A stretch of 64,000 bases of DNA from Rhineura floridana (taxonomy: Eukaryota > Chordata > Lepidosauria > Squamata > Rhineuridae). The notes beneath the pieces were generated by a model. That model searched no databases, was not told where the DNA came from, and was given only the letters and a program-made list of their open reading frames with translations. The DNA lies in NCBI RefSeq assembly GCF_030035675.1, contig NC_084482.1, forward strand, positions 221,921,943 to 221,985,942. Reading direction: 5' to 3'. Below, piece after piece: positions 51,201 to 63,700 of the stretch (positions within the stretch are counted from its first letter, which is position 1; the number at the start of each line of letters is the position of its first letter). The translations under genes were made by a program, and so were the position numbers.

Positions 51201-53031
51201 ACAGAACAGCCAGAGAACGTGTGTATGATGTGGGAGATATGGTTATGGCGTTCATACCCAGGAAACATGACAAATTACAGGCTAACTGGGAAGGACCATA
51301 TACCATCAGAGAAAGGCTTGACACAGTGACATATGTAATCACCACAGATCAATTAAACAAAAGCAAAGTGGTTCATGTAAATATGTTGAAGCCTTACCAT
51401 ACCAGGGATGCACAGGTGTTGCAAGTTACCTTATTCCCTGAGGGAAGTGGGCCTGAACTTCCAGATTTGGTACAGGAAAGCAAAGACAAAGGAGGGGTAG
51501 ATCAAGTGGAATGGTCAGAGGAGGTAGAGGAGGAAGTAAAAGAGGAGATTCTGAGAGTTTTGAAAACCTATAGGAATCTCTTTAGCAACAAACCTGGCCG
51601 AACCAGTATAGTTATACATTCCATTGATACTGGAGATCATGCCCCAATCAGATCTGTTCCGTACCGTGCGAATGGGAAAGTTTTGAATGAGATAAAAAAG
51701 GAGGTGGAAGAGATGCTGGAATTAGGAGTGATCAGGGAATCCATCAGTCCCTGGGCCTCAAGTATTGTCCTGGTTCCGAAAAAAGATGGAACGACAAGGT
51801 TTTGCATTGATTATCGGCTAATCAATAAAATTACTGTCCCAGATGTGTATCCTATGCCTAGGGTAGACGCTGTGTTAGAGTTATTGGGGGCAGCAACCAT
51901 TATCTCTACACTAGATCTCTGTAAAGGATTTTGGCAAATGGAACTAGACGAGCAATCCAGAGCCAAAACTGCCTTCAGTACACCAGATGGGTTATATGAG
52001 TTTGTGACCTTACCCATGGGACTAAGGAACTCACCAAGTTCATTTCAGAGGCTAATCAATACTGTGTTGCGAGGCATGTCAGATTTTGCAGTGGCCTATA
52101 TCGATGACGTGGCCATTTTTAGCGAGTCGGTGCCTGAGCATGTTCAACACCTGACAACAGTATTGGAGGCCTTAAGAAAAGCAGGCCTCACAATAAAAGC
52201 TAAGAAATGCCAGTTTGGACAAAAGGAAGTAATCTATTTAGGACATAAGGTGGGGAGTGGGAAAATCACCCCCTTATGGAGCAAGGTGGAGGCAATACAA
52301 GCGTGGCCGATCCCCTTAACCAAAAAACAAGTAAGGGCATTTCTGGGTGTGGCTGGTTTTTATAGGAAGTTTGTGAGAAATTTTGGGGAAATAGCAACCC
52401 CCTTGCATGAATTGACCAAGAAGAAGTGTTCTGAGTGTGTGGTATGGACGGATGAATGTCAGAAGGCTTTTGATCTGCTGAAGCAAGCCTTGTGCCAAGG
52501 ACCCATATTAATAGCACCAGACTATGAGCAACCATTCATCGTGGCTACAGATGTGTCAGACCTCACGCTGGGAGTCGTCTTGCTGCAGGAGAGAGAAGGC
52601 ACCAGACATCCAGTGGCGTATCTGAGTCGCAAGCTGACGCCGAGGGAGAAAAACTATTCGTCGGTCCAGAAGGAGTGCCTAGCGGTCGTGTGGGGACTGA
52701 ACAAGTTGCGCCCATACGTGTGGGGATGAAGATTCACAGTGACTACGGATCATCGGGCCTTGTTATGGTTGCAGACTATGAAAAACCATAACACTATGCT
52801 GCAGAGGTGGTCCTGGGCCCTACAGGACTATCAAGTGGACTTCCAGTTCATCAAAGGCAAGGACAATGTACTGGCCGATGGACTTTCCAGGCAAGTGGCT
52901 GGGACTGCAGTGACGTGACCAGACAGAGGAACAAAGAAAGACATTTTCCCCATAGAGACTTTTATTTGTTAACGCGACGTATAAATCCTGGAACAGGAAT
53001 AATACTCTGTCGTTGTTTAAGGGGGGGGAAA

Positions 53032-53727
53032 TGTGATGTTCCTATATATTAGTGTATATATGGTAAGTGCTGGTTGTTTAGAGTATACATGGTAAGTAGT
53101 GAAAGAGGAGGGGGAGTGAATGGGCAATAGAATGCTTGATGATTGGCTGAATGTTTAAAATGGCTGACAGTATAAATGAAAGGATGACAGGTAAATCTGG
53201 GGGAATGTGAGGTGGTGAATTGTGGAATCTGGGGGGAGAAGAGAAAGAGTGGATTGCTTGGTGGGGTTTAGAGAGTTGTTTACCAGGAGGGAGGTGGAGT
53301 TCGGATTAGTATTGAGTAAAACCATATGCTTATGTGCCTTAAGAAGAAATCTTGTTAATCTTGTTAGCTTTGTTATCTGTAATAAATACTTAATTTGGTT
53401 TACCAAAGGCCTGATCCTTGGCTGGGGTTTCACAGACCAGAAGGGAGGGTAAGATAATGACCAAGGCTGAAGGGGAACTGTAACAAATGGTGGCAGCGGT
53501 GAAGAGAATAACAATACCAGTATTCAGAGTCTCTGGGAATACTAGTATTGGGACGTTACTGGTGGTTGCCTAGCAGGGGGATCTGTTGAGATCTGTGCTA
53601 GAGCGGGGAGAGAAATCATAAGAGAGAGCGGTCCGGACTGGTGGAGTCCCTGGTGGTGCCTAGAGACAGGCAGTAACCACGAGCAGGTAGGAACCTGACA
53701 GAAAGAGCCAGGGAAGGACGCATCACA
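53032..53727 (+). repeat. 3' LTR of the Gmr1-like element
   Basis: 696 bp, the same ends as the 5' LTR. It is followed by GGTCC and then by the duplicated flank that matches 15257 onwards. Confidence 0.93.
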
Positions 53728-53809
53728 GGTCCCTCCCCCCTGCACAGCCTAAAGGGCCTTTGCTGACAGCTTCAGAAACACTCAACTCCATTGACGCCTC
53801 TCAGCGCTC

Positions 53810-53817
53810 TGACGTCA
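53810..53817. promoter_or_regulatory. CRE-like palindrome TGACGTCA (A2 copy)
   Basis: The counterpart of 15338-15345. In A2 the gypsy element now lies between this site and ZNF-A2. Confidence 0.25.
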
Positions 53818-53914
53818 CCCTGTTTCGACGCAAATGAAGACTGAGTTTCTCCTCCCTGTGATGTAAGACATCAGCACTCTCATTTTTGTTGGTCAGACCC
53901 CAGGCAATGTTCTA

Positions 53915-54320
53915 CGCAATGGTAAACTCCCTCTGAATACCGGCACCATGAAAACCCATGGGATCGACTTGAAGGCAGTCCAGTTACATTCTGGCTTCAG
54001 TTAAAATCTCAGCCTGGGTGCGTGTGTAAACGTTTGCATCAACTTTTTTTTTTTTAAATTATTATTAAAGAACGAAATCACTCTATGGAGTAATGTCCCC
54101 ATATGGTTGTTGTTGTTATGTGCCTCCAAATCGATTACGATTTATGGCAACCCTGTGAATCTGCTACCTCCAAGAGCATCTGTCATGAATCACCCTGTTC
54201 GGATCTTGTAAGTTCAGGTCTGTGCCTTCCTCTATGGAATCAATCCATCTCTTGTTTGGCCTTCCTCTTTTTCTACTCCCTTCTGTTTTCCCCAGCATTA
54301 TTATCTTTTAAAATTCTTGG
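53915..54320. repeat. Sauria SINE tail and BovB-like fragment (A2 copies)
   Basis: The counterparts of 15459-15545 (plus strand, here about 53915-54003) and 15643-15860 (minus strand, here 54102-54320). Confidence 0.55.
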
Positions 54321-54739
54321 AGATGATCCTGTTGAGGAGGAAGTCTACAGGCTTGTAATAACTGGCATTTTGCCTTCTTTTGTGTGAGAGAGAGACAGAA
54401 AGGGCAATGTACATTAAGGGAGAGGCTTTTCCCCACAAGTTAGATTTCTGAATGAGAAATAATCTTCACACCAATGCTCCCACCCTAAACATATTTGTCT
54501 GGAGAACATCCTACCAATTTTGATGTAGCCGGTGAGCTATAGATTTCTGCAGTATTTTAATTTCAGGTGTGTGTGTGTGAGACATGGGGACTTTTTTTAA
54601 GGGGAGACCCCCCTCCCCATTTCTCTCTGCCACTGGCTATGCAAATAATGAATTGGGAGGAGAAGGTATTCTGCTGTGGTTTGGGGGCACCTGCCCTCTC
54701 CCGCTGCAAGGTAAAGCTTTTGGCCTTGAAGCAGCTGAA

Positions 54740-54965
54740 GGCTGCAGGGATGGGAACTGGGATCTTCGGTCTGCAAGGAGGTGCTCTCCCAGTGAGCTAC
54801 TGATCTCCCTCCCTAAAGCTCCAGGGCACCTGGCCCAGGCACCCGGCCCCATAACAGCTTCCCTGCAGAAGTGAAATAAATCATAGAAATATTAACGTCA
54901 TACCTTCAGCACCTATCAGTCAGGGGAAAAAATGTTCCCCACCTAGAGAGTCCACATTCCAACAA
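54740..54965 (-). pseudogene. Relic of a KRAB exon boundary (A2 copy)
   Basis: The counterpart of 16280-16506, ending in the same CACCTAGAGAGTCCACATTC block. It is followed by the same MITE piece at about 54969-55050. Confidence 0.5.
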
Positions 54966-55385
54966 TCAGTTGTGTAGTGGCAAATTCAGAAGTGCAGGAT
55001 AGTCACAGCCGTGCCCTCTCCTATCCTTTTCTCTGCTGCTGCTGACTGAATGTTTCAAATGCATCTATTCTTTAGAACGCAGAGGCAGACCCGTTGTGCA
55101 ACTGGACGTTTGTGGAGTGTGAGGGCTCTAGGGTGGTCCGTTGGTACACGAATCATGGCGCAAGTCTTTTCTGCTGATATTGTGGAGGACACGTGGTTTG
55201 TTATTTTTTTGCATTCCCCAATCTGAAGTAACCACCATCGGCACAATTAGTGTCCCGGGTCTACCACTGCCGTTGTAGTGAGTTTGGGGGCAACTCAACC
55301 AGGCAACTCTCCTTCTGCAGGTCGCTCAGTTAGAGATGGAGGCAGTATTAATTTGAGAAAACATTTTTTCCAATTGGAACTACAT

Positions 55386-58300
55386 ATTTATTTATTTATT
55401 TATTTATTTATTTATTTGCAGATTTATATCCCGCTCTAGTTCAGAGATTTCAAATTCAGAGCGGTGAACAAAGTAAATAATTCACTACTACAGAATCATA
55501 CAAAGTATAACAATAATTGCTAAAAAGTCAGAAACGTTTCCCTTTAAAAATTAAAAGCTTGATAAAATAAAAAAGTTTTGGTCCGACGATGAAAGTCCAT
55601 AAGAGAGGGAGAGAGCCGTATCTCAAGTGGTAGATTGTTCCAAAAGGTAGGTGCTGCGACAGAAAAAGCTTGTTTTCTAATGGCCATTTGGCGGATGGTA
55701 AAAGTTGATGGAACCCTAAGGGTGTATTCAGCACTTGATCTCATGGGCCAATGGGTTTTAAATTTAAAGAGACGGTTCGCCAAGTACGTCTGTGCTAATC
55801 CATGTATAGCTTTAAACGTTAAAACCAGTAACTTAAACTGGTGTCGAAATTCTATGGGGAGCCAATGTAGATGATATAGAAGAGGCGTGGTATGGGCCTG
55901 AGGGCCAGTTCTTGTGATCATCCTTGCCGCTGCTCTTTGTACCAATTTGAGCGGTCGAAGCGATCTAATCGGAAGTCCAACATACAAGGAATTACAATAA
56001 TCCAGCCGTGAAGTTACCAAGGCTTGGGTTACTTTTCTTAGATCAGCCATTCCTAAAAATGGTTGCAGTTGGAGGACCAGCTTTAATTTGGCAAATGCAG
56101 CTCTTGAGACAGCCGCAACTTGAGGTTCTAAGGTCAAATTTGAATCCAGAATTATGCCCAAGCTACGGACTTGAGTCTTCAGAGGGAGTAGTATTCCATC
56201 CAGTGATGGTAAAAATCCGGTTTCTTGAGGAGAACTTTTTCCAATAAGGATGACCTCTGTCTTTTCTGGATTTAACTTCAGTTTGTTTCTGGTCATCCAA
56301 TTCTGAATTGCCGTGAGACATAGGTTAAGAGGAAGGATGGCCTCTTTGTCATTTGGTGGAAAAGAACAATAAAGCTGCGTATCGTCCGCATACTGATGGT
56401 AATGAATTCCAAATTTTTGAATGATCTTGCCTAGAGGCCTCATATAAATGTTAAATAACAACGGGGATAGGACAGAGCCCTGCGGAACGCCATATCTTAA
56501 AGGCCAGGGTTCTGAACAATAATCCCCGAGGGCAACTTTTTGAAGTCTGCCTTCTAGGAAGGAGTGGAGCCACTGTAGGATCAAGCCTTTAAGTCCAATT
56601 TCCGAGAGACGATCTAGCAAGATGTCATGATCGATAGTGTCGAAAGCGGCTGATAAATCTAATAGAACTAGTAGTGACAAATTACCCTTATCTAATTCTA
56701 GCCGAAGGTTGTCAATTAATGTGACTAAGGCTGTTTCTGTCCCATGATTTGACCTGAAACCTGATTGTAAGGAGTCGTAGCGGTCGATGGTGTCGATGAA
56801 TGTTTGTAACTGTGTAGCTACGACTCTTTCGATGACTTTACTCAGGAAAGGCAAGTTTGACACCGGGCGAAAATTATTAAGCACTGTGGGATCAAGAGAG
56901 GGTTTTTTTAATAGTGGTATAACAATAGCTTCTTTCAGGCATTCAGGTAAGCGGCCTTGTTGTAAAGAAAAATTAACAATTATACTAAGCCAATTTGCCA
57001 ATTCAGCTTTTGATGTTTTTATAAGCCAGGAGGGGCATGGATCAAGTAAACAGGTAGTTGGATTCATTCTACTGAGAAACTGAGGGATGTCATCCGGAAG
57101 AAAAGGTTGGAATGTGGAAAAGATGGAAGGGCAGACCGTTTCTGATATGACGATATTTGCGTCTGTCACCTCAGTATGATCTAAGGTAGATCGGATCTGT
57201 TCGACCTTTGCCTCAAAGAATGTGGCAAATTCCTGGCAACAGACCTGGGAATAAACTGGGTGGGAAGCAGATTGAGGCGGATGCAGAAGACCATTTACTA
57301 TGCGATAAAGTTCTTTTGGTTGGTTTCCCGCTGAGGCAATTGCTGTCGAATAAAAGCGTCTTTGGGCTGTCAATCTAGCCGAGGCGTAGAAATTGGCAAA
57401 TTTCTTTGCATGTATTCGATCAGATGGACTTTTTGTCTTTTGCCAACGCCTTTCTAGACATCGATAAGAACGTTTTATTTTCAAAAGATCACTCAAAAAC
57501 CAAGGGGCGGATTTAGGTCTGGTTGTTTTCAGTGGACGGAGAGGAGCTATTGCATCCACTATCTCAGTCATCATATTGTTCCACGAGTTAGTCAAAATAT
57601 CAATGTGCACTCCCGTAGAGGGGCTTGTATACTTCTTAAGCTTGGCTATGAACGTATCAGGGTCTAATAATCTTTTGGGGCGGTATAGTTTAGTAGGGGG
57701 CGTAGTCCTGGGAGATGAAAATTATGCTGATAATTTAAATCGAATCAGATGATGATCAGACCATAATAGTGGAGAGATCGTAATGTTATCTATACGAAAA
57801 TCGTTTAAGTCTAGGTGTGATTGAAAAATGAAATCAAGGGTATGGCCTGCAGTGTGAGTTGAGGCCTGTACTAATTGTTGTAACCCCAGAGTGGACATCA
57901 TAGTCAAGAAATCTTGTACTGATCGAAGAGAAGGGGAGTCCACATGAATGTTGAAATCTCCCAATATTAAAAGTTTTGGAGATTCCAACATCAGTCCTGA
58001 GATTAAATCAAATAGTTCCAACATTGAATCAGTTGGGGAGTGAGGAGGACGATAAATTAATAAAATTACAATAGGATCCTGATGACCAAGCTTTAGACCA
58101 AGGAGTTCAAAACCTGGATAATTTTTGTAAGGTAATCTGGATAACAAGATGGTTTCGTGATAAATAAAGGCTACACCCCCCCCCCTCGATTGTCAAGTCT
58201 CGGTTGGTGAAGAGCAGAGTATCCCGGGGGGCAGAGGCTGTTTAGATTAGCTCCACCTGAGTCTTCAAGCCAAGTTTCGGTTATACATGCGAAATCAGCG

Positions 58301-59090
58301 CATTCATCTTTAATCAAATCATAGATGAAAGCCGTCTTGTTATTTACTGATCTCGCATTAAAAAGTAACATTGAATAGTTCATATGTATTGGTATGTTCA
58401 AGACGGAGTTTTCGGTTCTTTGTGAGACTCGAGTAGAAGTTACTAGGCAAAGTGATGAACAAAAGCTCTTAAAGTGATGAGGAGTGTTTGATCGATTATA
58501 TTTTCCTTGCCCTAAAATTGTTGATATAGGAGTGACGATCATATTATTGGCCTGTTCATTCTTGGATCCATTTGATGCTAAAGGGGATCCATAAATATTA
58601 GGCCGCCATTGCTCAATGGTTCAGCATTGAGATTGAGATGCCTCAGCGACTGGAGTCATAGACTTAGCGTATTCTGCATCTACAAGTTCCATGGTTGAGG
58701 GAGGAAGTGCTGGGGAGATAGTCAACATAGTATCAGCAACAACCACCTCAGGATTAGAGATGGGAAGCTTATTCTGGAGAGTTAAGAAAAGGTTCTGTAA
58801 ATTATCAGTGATCTCACTTTGGATATCAACAGAAAAGTTGGGGAATTTAAATATTAAATCATCAATGTTCTTATCCAAAAAAATGGAAGATTGCAGTTGT
58901 TTATCGTCAAAATTCACTGATGCCTTATAGGCCGTGGTCTTTTGCAGTTGAAAAGTTGTATTGTTTATTTGGGAATCAGAGATTAAAGCAGTATATCCTG
59001 GGACCGCAGTGTTCGAATATCTGGCGCCATAGCCAAGTGGTTGACTGGAGATGTTTGCGAATTAAAAGCAGGACGTGCCGGTAATAGAGA
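55386..59090 (-). mobile_element. L2-clade LINE, near full length, lightly damaged
   Basis: The 3' tail is the (ATTT)n run at 55386-55420, and the 5' end is near 59090. An ORF1-like region (about 58621-58980) is followed by endonuclease (NARSVNNK, TETWL, GDFNIHV, SDHHLIRF) and reverse transcriptase (DLSAAFDTID, GVPQGSVLSP, YADDTQLY). A C-terminal domain ends at 55544. Two lesions are visible. One is a change in a run of ten C (58176-58185), which breaks the frame after RGGGV. The other is an in-frame TAA at 57722-57724 between endonuclease and polymerase. It is a different subfamily from the L2 at 42329. It is absent from A1 near 16950. Confidence 0.93.
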
Positions 59091-60525
59091 ATAACAACCC
59101 CTCCCCCACAAGTCCAAACTAGTGCATGCAAACGCAAGCTTAGGCAAGTGCAATGCATCTGGGACTCAATTCCTCTTTCTGCCATCTTGGAGCTCTGCAA
59201 TTGGGGGTGGGGTGGGTGGAACTCCTGGCCTGATCCCACCTACGTTTGTTTAATTAAAAGCATTTCTAGGCTGCTTAATGGTTACAATCTCTAAGCGGCG
59301 TCCAAACATAAAAACAGCACCCCAAAAACAGAAATGAGGCAGTAACAAGGTCCAATCTTATGGGGCAGAGAAAACTTGGGAAAAAGATCCGTCCTTACAA
59401 GACGTCCGAAGCAGAAGCACCATCACAGCAGGAAGAATCCAAACAGCTTCCTCTGTGGCAGGGGAAAAAATGCTCAGTTTTTTGGCCCCTGAAGAGACCT
59501 CAGAGGGACTCCCTTTAGCCTCCAGCCAGCTGCTTGGTGCTGAAAGCGTGTCTCCAAAGGAGGTTGGTCAGTGTCCGCCTTTGAACCTTGTCAGGTATCT
59601 ATCACCTGAAGTCATGACACCAGGTGATTGACGGATAGGTGGCTCTGCCAGCCCGTGAAAGATGCCTGGGGGGGGGAGTTAGGAATTTGCCACCTGTGCA
59701 TGCACACCCACACTTAAGAAAGTTGGAGGTGCGTTTATTACCTGTTGCGTGTTTAGCCCCTTGAGAAATTTTTGATTGAACGGAGTATTAATCTTCACAA
59801 TAAGCAAAGCAATGGTCCAAATCTGGCCTTATAATGCTGCTGAGTTCAGCTAGCTCCTTTTTCTGAGCAGTCTTTCTGTGCAGACTGAGCTGCATGTCCT
59901 TCTGCCCGGAGGGACCAGCCCTTTGCCTCAAAGCCTTTCCAGTCCCATGACCCCCTCCCCATATACACTGGAACACAATCGCTTATTGTACATTTCTTTC
60001 TTTCTGTTTATTGTAGTGGCTTTTTTTGGTCTTTCTGTATATAAACATTTAAAATCTAATTAAAAAAAACACAACTGTTAAAAAGTACATTTTCTTCACT
60101 TTGGGATGAACACGAAATCCAGTTCGCAAAAGAGAAACATCTGTTGATTTGATTCTGCCCTGACCCTAAGACAGGGATGTCCCACTTCCATCTGCGCTTT
60201 CATATTTGGTCCTTGAAGGGTGTCATGACAAGTTTGTACGTCTCGAAGCTTGTTAAAATTAGCAAATTGAAAATGTCTGTGGAACTTGATTTCCCCCCTC
60301 CTTCGAGATCATCCAATTCGACCACGGATGCCCACATTTTTGCTCATTGTATGAAGACACACTTGAGCTGGTAAACACACTCCGGTGACGTTAATCTTAA
60401 CTAGCTGCCCTTACTTCTGCCTGCAACTAATAATAGGTTGGAATCTAACTCAAGATGTCTGGCCTCCTCCTCCAGAAGATGAGAAACAATGTACACTATT
60501 ATATAAGTGTGCACATATGTATATT
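59091..60525. other. Duplicated non-coding sequence (A2), nothing recognised
   Basis: The counterpart of 16957-18390. I see no gene. Short open frames are not better conserved than the surrounding sequence. Confidence 0.5.
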
Positions 60526-61848
60526 CACTAATAGGCAAAAAACCTTGTGGTTTAAGGATGTACCTATAGCCCACAGCTATTTCTATCAAACTTTAAAAAG
60601 CAGGGAAATTGGGCAGCTAGTGAATGCACCGGGGAGCAGGAGACCTGAACTCCTCTCTGAGATATTGTACTGCCCTACAAATTGGTCAAAATGCGAACAC
60701 CATTTGGGTTGATCTTTCACAGTTCAATTCCAAGCTTGGAAGAATTTGGTAACATGTGCCTCTGAGCATATGGTGAGTGGTGGCAACACCTGCCATCTCC
60801 AAAGATAATTATATTTGTGTATGTTTGTTGGTGTTCTTCTTACTTTGCTTCTTTTCTGTGTTACTAATGTTTCTACAGAGAATCTAAACTAGAACATTTT
60901 ATTTTCCTCATTATTCATCCCAGAAATCTGTGTCAAATTTATTTTTATTAATTTCAAAGCCTTTTTAGTGGTCAGTGTCATATGATGGTGAAGACATCCT
61001 TTCGTGTTTCAAATTGGAGGTTAATTTCTATTTCTATTTTGGGTGCTTTAACAGTTGAATCTGAAACTGTAGTTTGATGAAAAATCAGACTGATTCCAAT
61101 ATGTTGCTACTTCAGGAGTGACTCTAGCTGTTGGGAAAAAGAGGATGCATGTTTTCAGCCTTCTATGTTTAAACCACTTCATTTAAGGCAAGGTAGGCAC
61201 GGTCAATTAAAAACATAGAGCACACCTAGCATTTTGCTAGAATATATTTCACCTCCCACTGTTTTATCTTGTGCAAACTGAGACACTCCTGAGGTCCACT
61301 GGAGACTATTCTGCAGAAGTCAGTGCCATTATTATGTTTGGAGTTTTTTTAGTGTAAATTTTGCAAAGTGTTGCTGTACTTCACATATTCGCAGAAATAG
61401 AAACAAAAGAAAATGATTTCCTATAGGAAACTTCACTAAAATTGCAAAGGAAATCAGACATATTCAAAGTGACCATCTGAACTATATCAACTGTCTGAAT
61501 AATGTTGCTTCCTCCCTGCTAAAACAAGATCAGCACAGCACATGTCTTATTTCTGTTATTTGGGCTGATTGCAGGTGTTGCCACCACTCACCATATGCTC
61601 AGAGGCATGTTACCAAATTCTTCCAAGCTACACAGGAAGTGGATTGGACTGTGAAAGACCAACCCAAATGGTGTTTGCATTTTGACCAATTTGTAGGGCC
61701 GTACAATATCTCAGAGAGGAGTTCAGGTCTCCTGGTCCCCTGGTGCATTCACTATAGCTGCCCAATTTCCCTGCTTTTTAAAGTTTGATAGAAATAGCTG
61801 TGGGCTATAGGTACACTCTTAAACCGCAAGGTTTTTTGCCTATTAGTG
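60526..61848. mobile_element. Non-autonomous DNA transposon with CACTA ends and long inverted repeats
   Basis: It begins CACTAATAGGCAAAAAACC and ends with its complement. The arms are about 270 bp (60526-60797 and about 61570-61848) and the centre about 770 bp, with a 3-bp target duplication ATT (60523-60525, 61849-61851). CACTA ends plus a 3-bp duplication fit the CMC/EnSpm group. No transposase is visible. A partial relative lies at 28868-29261. Confidence 0.7.
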
Positions 61849-61974
61849 ATTTTCCCTGCTTTTTAATCCAGGAGGTAAGAGATGGGATCCTGTGCAAATT
61901 AGCACCAGCAGTAACAGAAATAGTTCAGCAGTGTATTTTAAATGTTATACTACCATCAAGAATGCCTTTACCTT

Positions 61975-62105
61975 TACAAGAGGGTCATGGCTTAGTGGCA
62001 GAGAACATGCTTTGCATGCTAAAGTCCCCACATTCAATACCCAGCATCTCCAATTAGGGCTGGGAGAGATCCTTATCTGAAATCTTGTCAGTCAATACTG
62101 AGCTA
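61975..62105 (+). repeat. tRNA-derived SINE
   Basis: The head TCATGGCTTAGTGGCAGAGA is followed by CATTCAATACCC and a body ending in CAATACTGAGCTAG. It is the plus-strand form of the element at 26125-26330. Confidence 0.6.
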
Positions 62106-62240
62106 GGGACGTCTATTATAGGAGAAGGCATTAAAAAGGATCTTATTCTCAATGCAGCAGCAAAAAAGGAGGAGGGGCATGGCTGTGACTATCATGAAGA
62201 GACCCTGCACTTTTTAATTTGCTACTGCACTACTGGTCAG
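62106..62240 (-). repeat. Partial hAT MITE
   Basis: The minus strand reads CCAGTAGTGCAGTAGCAAAT, then GTGCAGGGTCTCTTCATGA, the start of the MITE at 21749. Confidence 0.6.
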
Positions 62241-62462
62241 AAACAGAAAAACCACTTGGCCACCTCATTAGTGTAATATGGTATTACACTAACTGCAAAT
62301 ATTTGATGCCCCTGCAAATGTTTAATGATGACCTTCTGTTCTCTGCAAAAGATGAAAAGGAAAATGCCTCTTCCCTATACAGCAAAGGCTTTCACAAAAG
62401 TGGAAAGCAGTAGCCAACACAACGGCCAACACAGGACTAATTTCAGACAGTGAGTGAGTGAA

Positions 62463-62637
62463 AGAGATTTAAGATTAAACAACCAAGAGCTAAATTCAAG
62501 ATTAAAGTGTTGAAAACAAAGAGTCGCATCAAATCTCAAAATAACTACAGCAATGTTATGAGCACAGGTCAAACAGCCACACACACTTCAAACAAAAAGC
62601 ATTTGAGCGTTTGTCATTTATAAACCCATTTAAGGAT
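62463..62637 (+). repeat. Local direct repeat, unit 1
   Basis: From GAGATTTAAGATTAAAC to CCCATTTAAGGATTT, matching 63222-63388 at about 90 % by eye. The family is not recognised. Confidence 0.8.
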
Positions 62638-62721
62638 TTATACCACCAGCATCAACCCAAACACCAGAAGCCTCTACTTTTCTCCCATGAGTGGGAAAGC
62701 AATGATCCCTCCACCCATTGC

Positions 62722-62780
62722 CGCCCTGGGCTCCTTCTAGGAGGAATGGTGGGATATAAATTTAATAAATTAAAGAAATC
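62722..62780 (+). repeat. LINE 3' tail fragment
   Basis: GCCGCCCTGGGCTCCTTCTA, then GGGATATAAATTTAATAAAT, a common squamate LINE end. Confidence 0.5.
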
Positions 62781-62967
62781 AATCTGCTGCTACAGTCAAT
62801 TTAAAAGTTCTTTTCAAAAAAGAAAAAGCACAAAACCAAGAGACTGAACAACACTGGACTACACTTCAGGGTTGTCATACACAACTCCCTCTCGGGGCCC
62901 CCCCCCCAATATCTGTACAGCCATACTAGGCTACTTTGCAGGGTTGCTGTAACATGGCTGCTGTAAC

Positions 62968-63105
62968 CTATTTATTTATTTATTTATTAAATTTATTAGT
63001 CGCCCATCTGGCTGGCTGTCCAGCCACTCTGGGCGATGTACAAAATAAAAACATACAAATACATTAAAATATTAAAAATCTCAACAATAATAATAAAACC
63101 TAACC
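62968..63105 (-). repeat. L2 3' tail, antisense
   Basis: TTTATT repeats lead into TTAGTCGCCCATCTGGCTGG and CCACTCTGGGCGATGTACAA, matching the 3' end of the L2 at 12413-12530. Confidence 0.75.
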
Positions 63106-63168
63106 CAACCTATGCATTCTCCATCACTATATCCACCCCTCCCCACTGCTCCACTATGCATATACTAA

Positions 63169-63224
63169 TGGTGTGTGTGTGTGTGAGAGAGAGAGAGAGT
63201 GAGAGAGAGAGAGAGAGAGAGAGA
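63169..63224. repeat. (GT)n(GA)n microsatellite
   Basis: Alternating GT, then GA repeats with one GTGA break. It directly abuts the second unit of the local direct repeat. Confidence 0.9.
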
Positions 63225-63388
63225 TTTAAGATCCAAGAGCTAAATTCAGGATTAAAGTGTTACAAACAAAGAGTCTCATACAATCTCAAAATAACTACAA
63301 CAATGTTATGAGCACAGGTCAAACAGCCACACACACTGCAAACAAAAAGTATTTGAGCTTTTGTCATTTATAAACCCATTTAAGGATA
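63222..63388 (+). repeat. Local direct repeat, unit 2
   Basis: The partner of 62463-62637, about 760 bp downstream. Confidence 0.8.
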
Positions 63389-63700
63389 GGGGGTGGGGGT
63401 GGCAGGGCGATTGAGCCAGCGGAAAGAGCAGGCTGCGGGAGACAGCAGGGATGGGAACACACACACACATCACCGTCACTCACCTCCATTCTGCTGCTGC
63501 CTTCTCCGTCATCCTTGCCCTGTGCCTTTCTCCCTCCACCATCCATTTTTCTCTTTCTCTCTCTCCTAACTGTCTGGCTGTCCATTTCCTCCCTCATGCT
63601 TCCTTACACAGAGCACGGGGGAAGAGCAACGCTGACCAGAAGGCCAGTGTGAGTCACATGTAGGGCTGCTTATTCCAATTCTACAAATCCGGGCAGGCTG

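Larger units (their letters stand above)
47506..53727 (+). mobile_element. Gmr1-like gypsy LTR retrotransposon with SCAN-like gag (fossil, nearly whole)
   Basis: Two 696-bp LTRs (47506-48201, 53032-53727) have the target duplication GGTCC (47501-47505, 53728-53732). The primer site at 48204 resembles the complement of tRNA-Leu. A purine tract (AAGGGGGGGGAAA, 53019-53031) precedes the 3' LTR. Parts in order are gag (about 48.4-49.7 kb) with a charged coiled-coil start, a SCAN-like capsid segment (RSFVELGAKL, LMILDQLYHQLP) and a zinc knuckle (CYKCGRPGHLRFQC); then protease (LDTGAAQTLL); integrase (about 50.3-51.4 kb); reverse transcriptase (YIDDVAIF, about 52.1 kb); and RNase H (to about 52.9 kb). 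Integrase before reverse transcriptase is the mark of the Gmr1 group. It looks nearly whole, with about two or three breaks. The LTRs differ at about 9 of 696 sites (1.3 %). It is absent from A1 near 15256. Confidence 0.93.
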
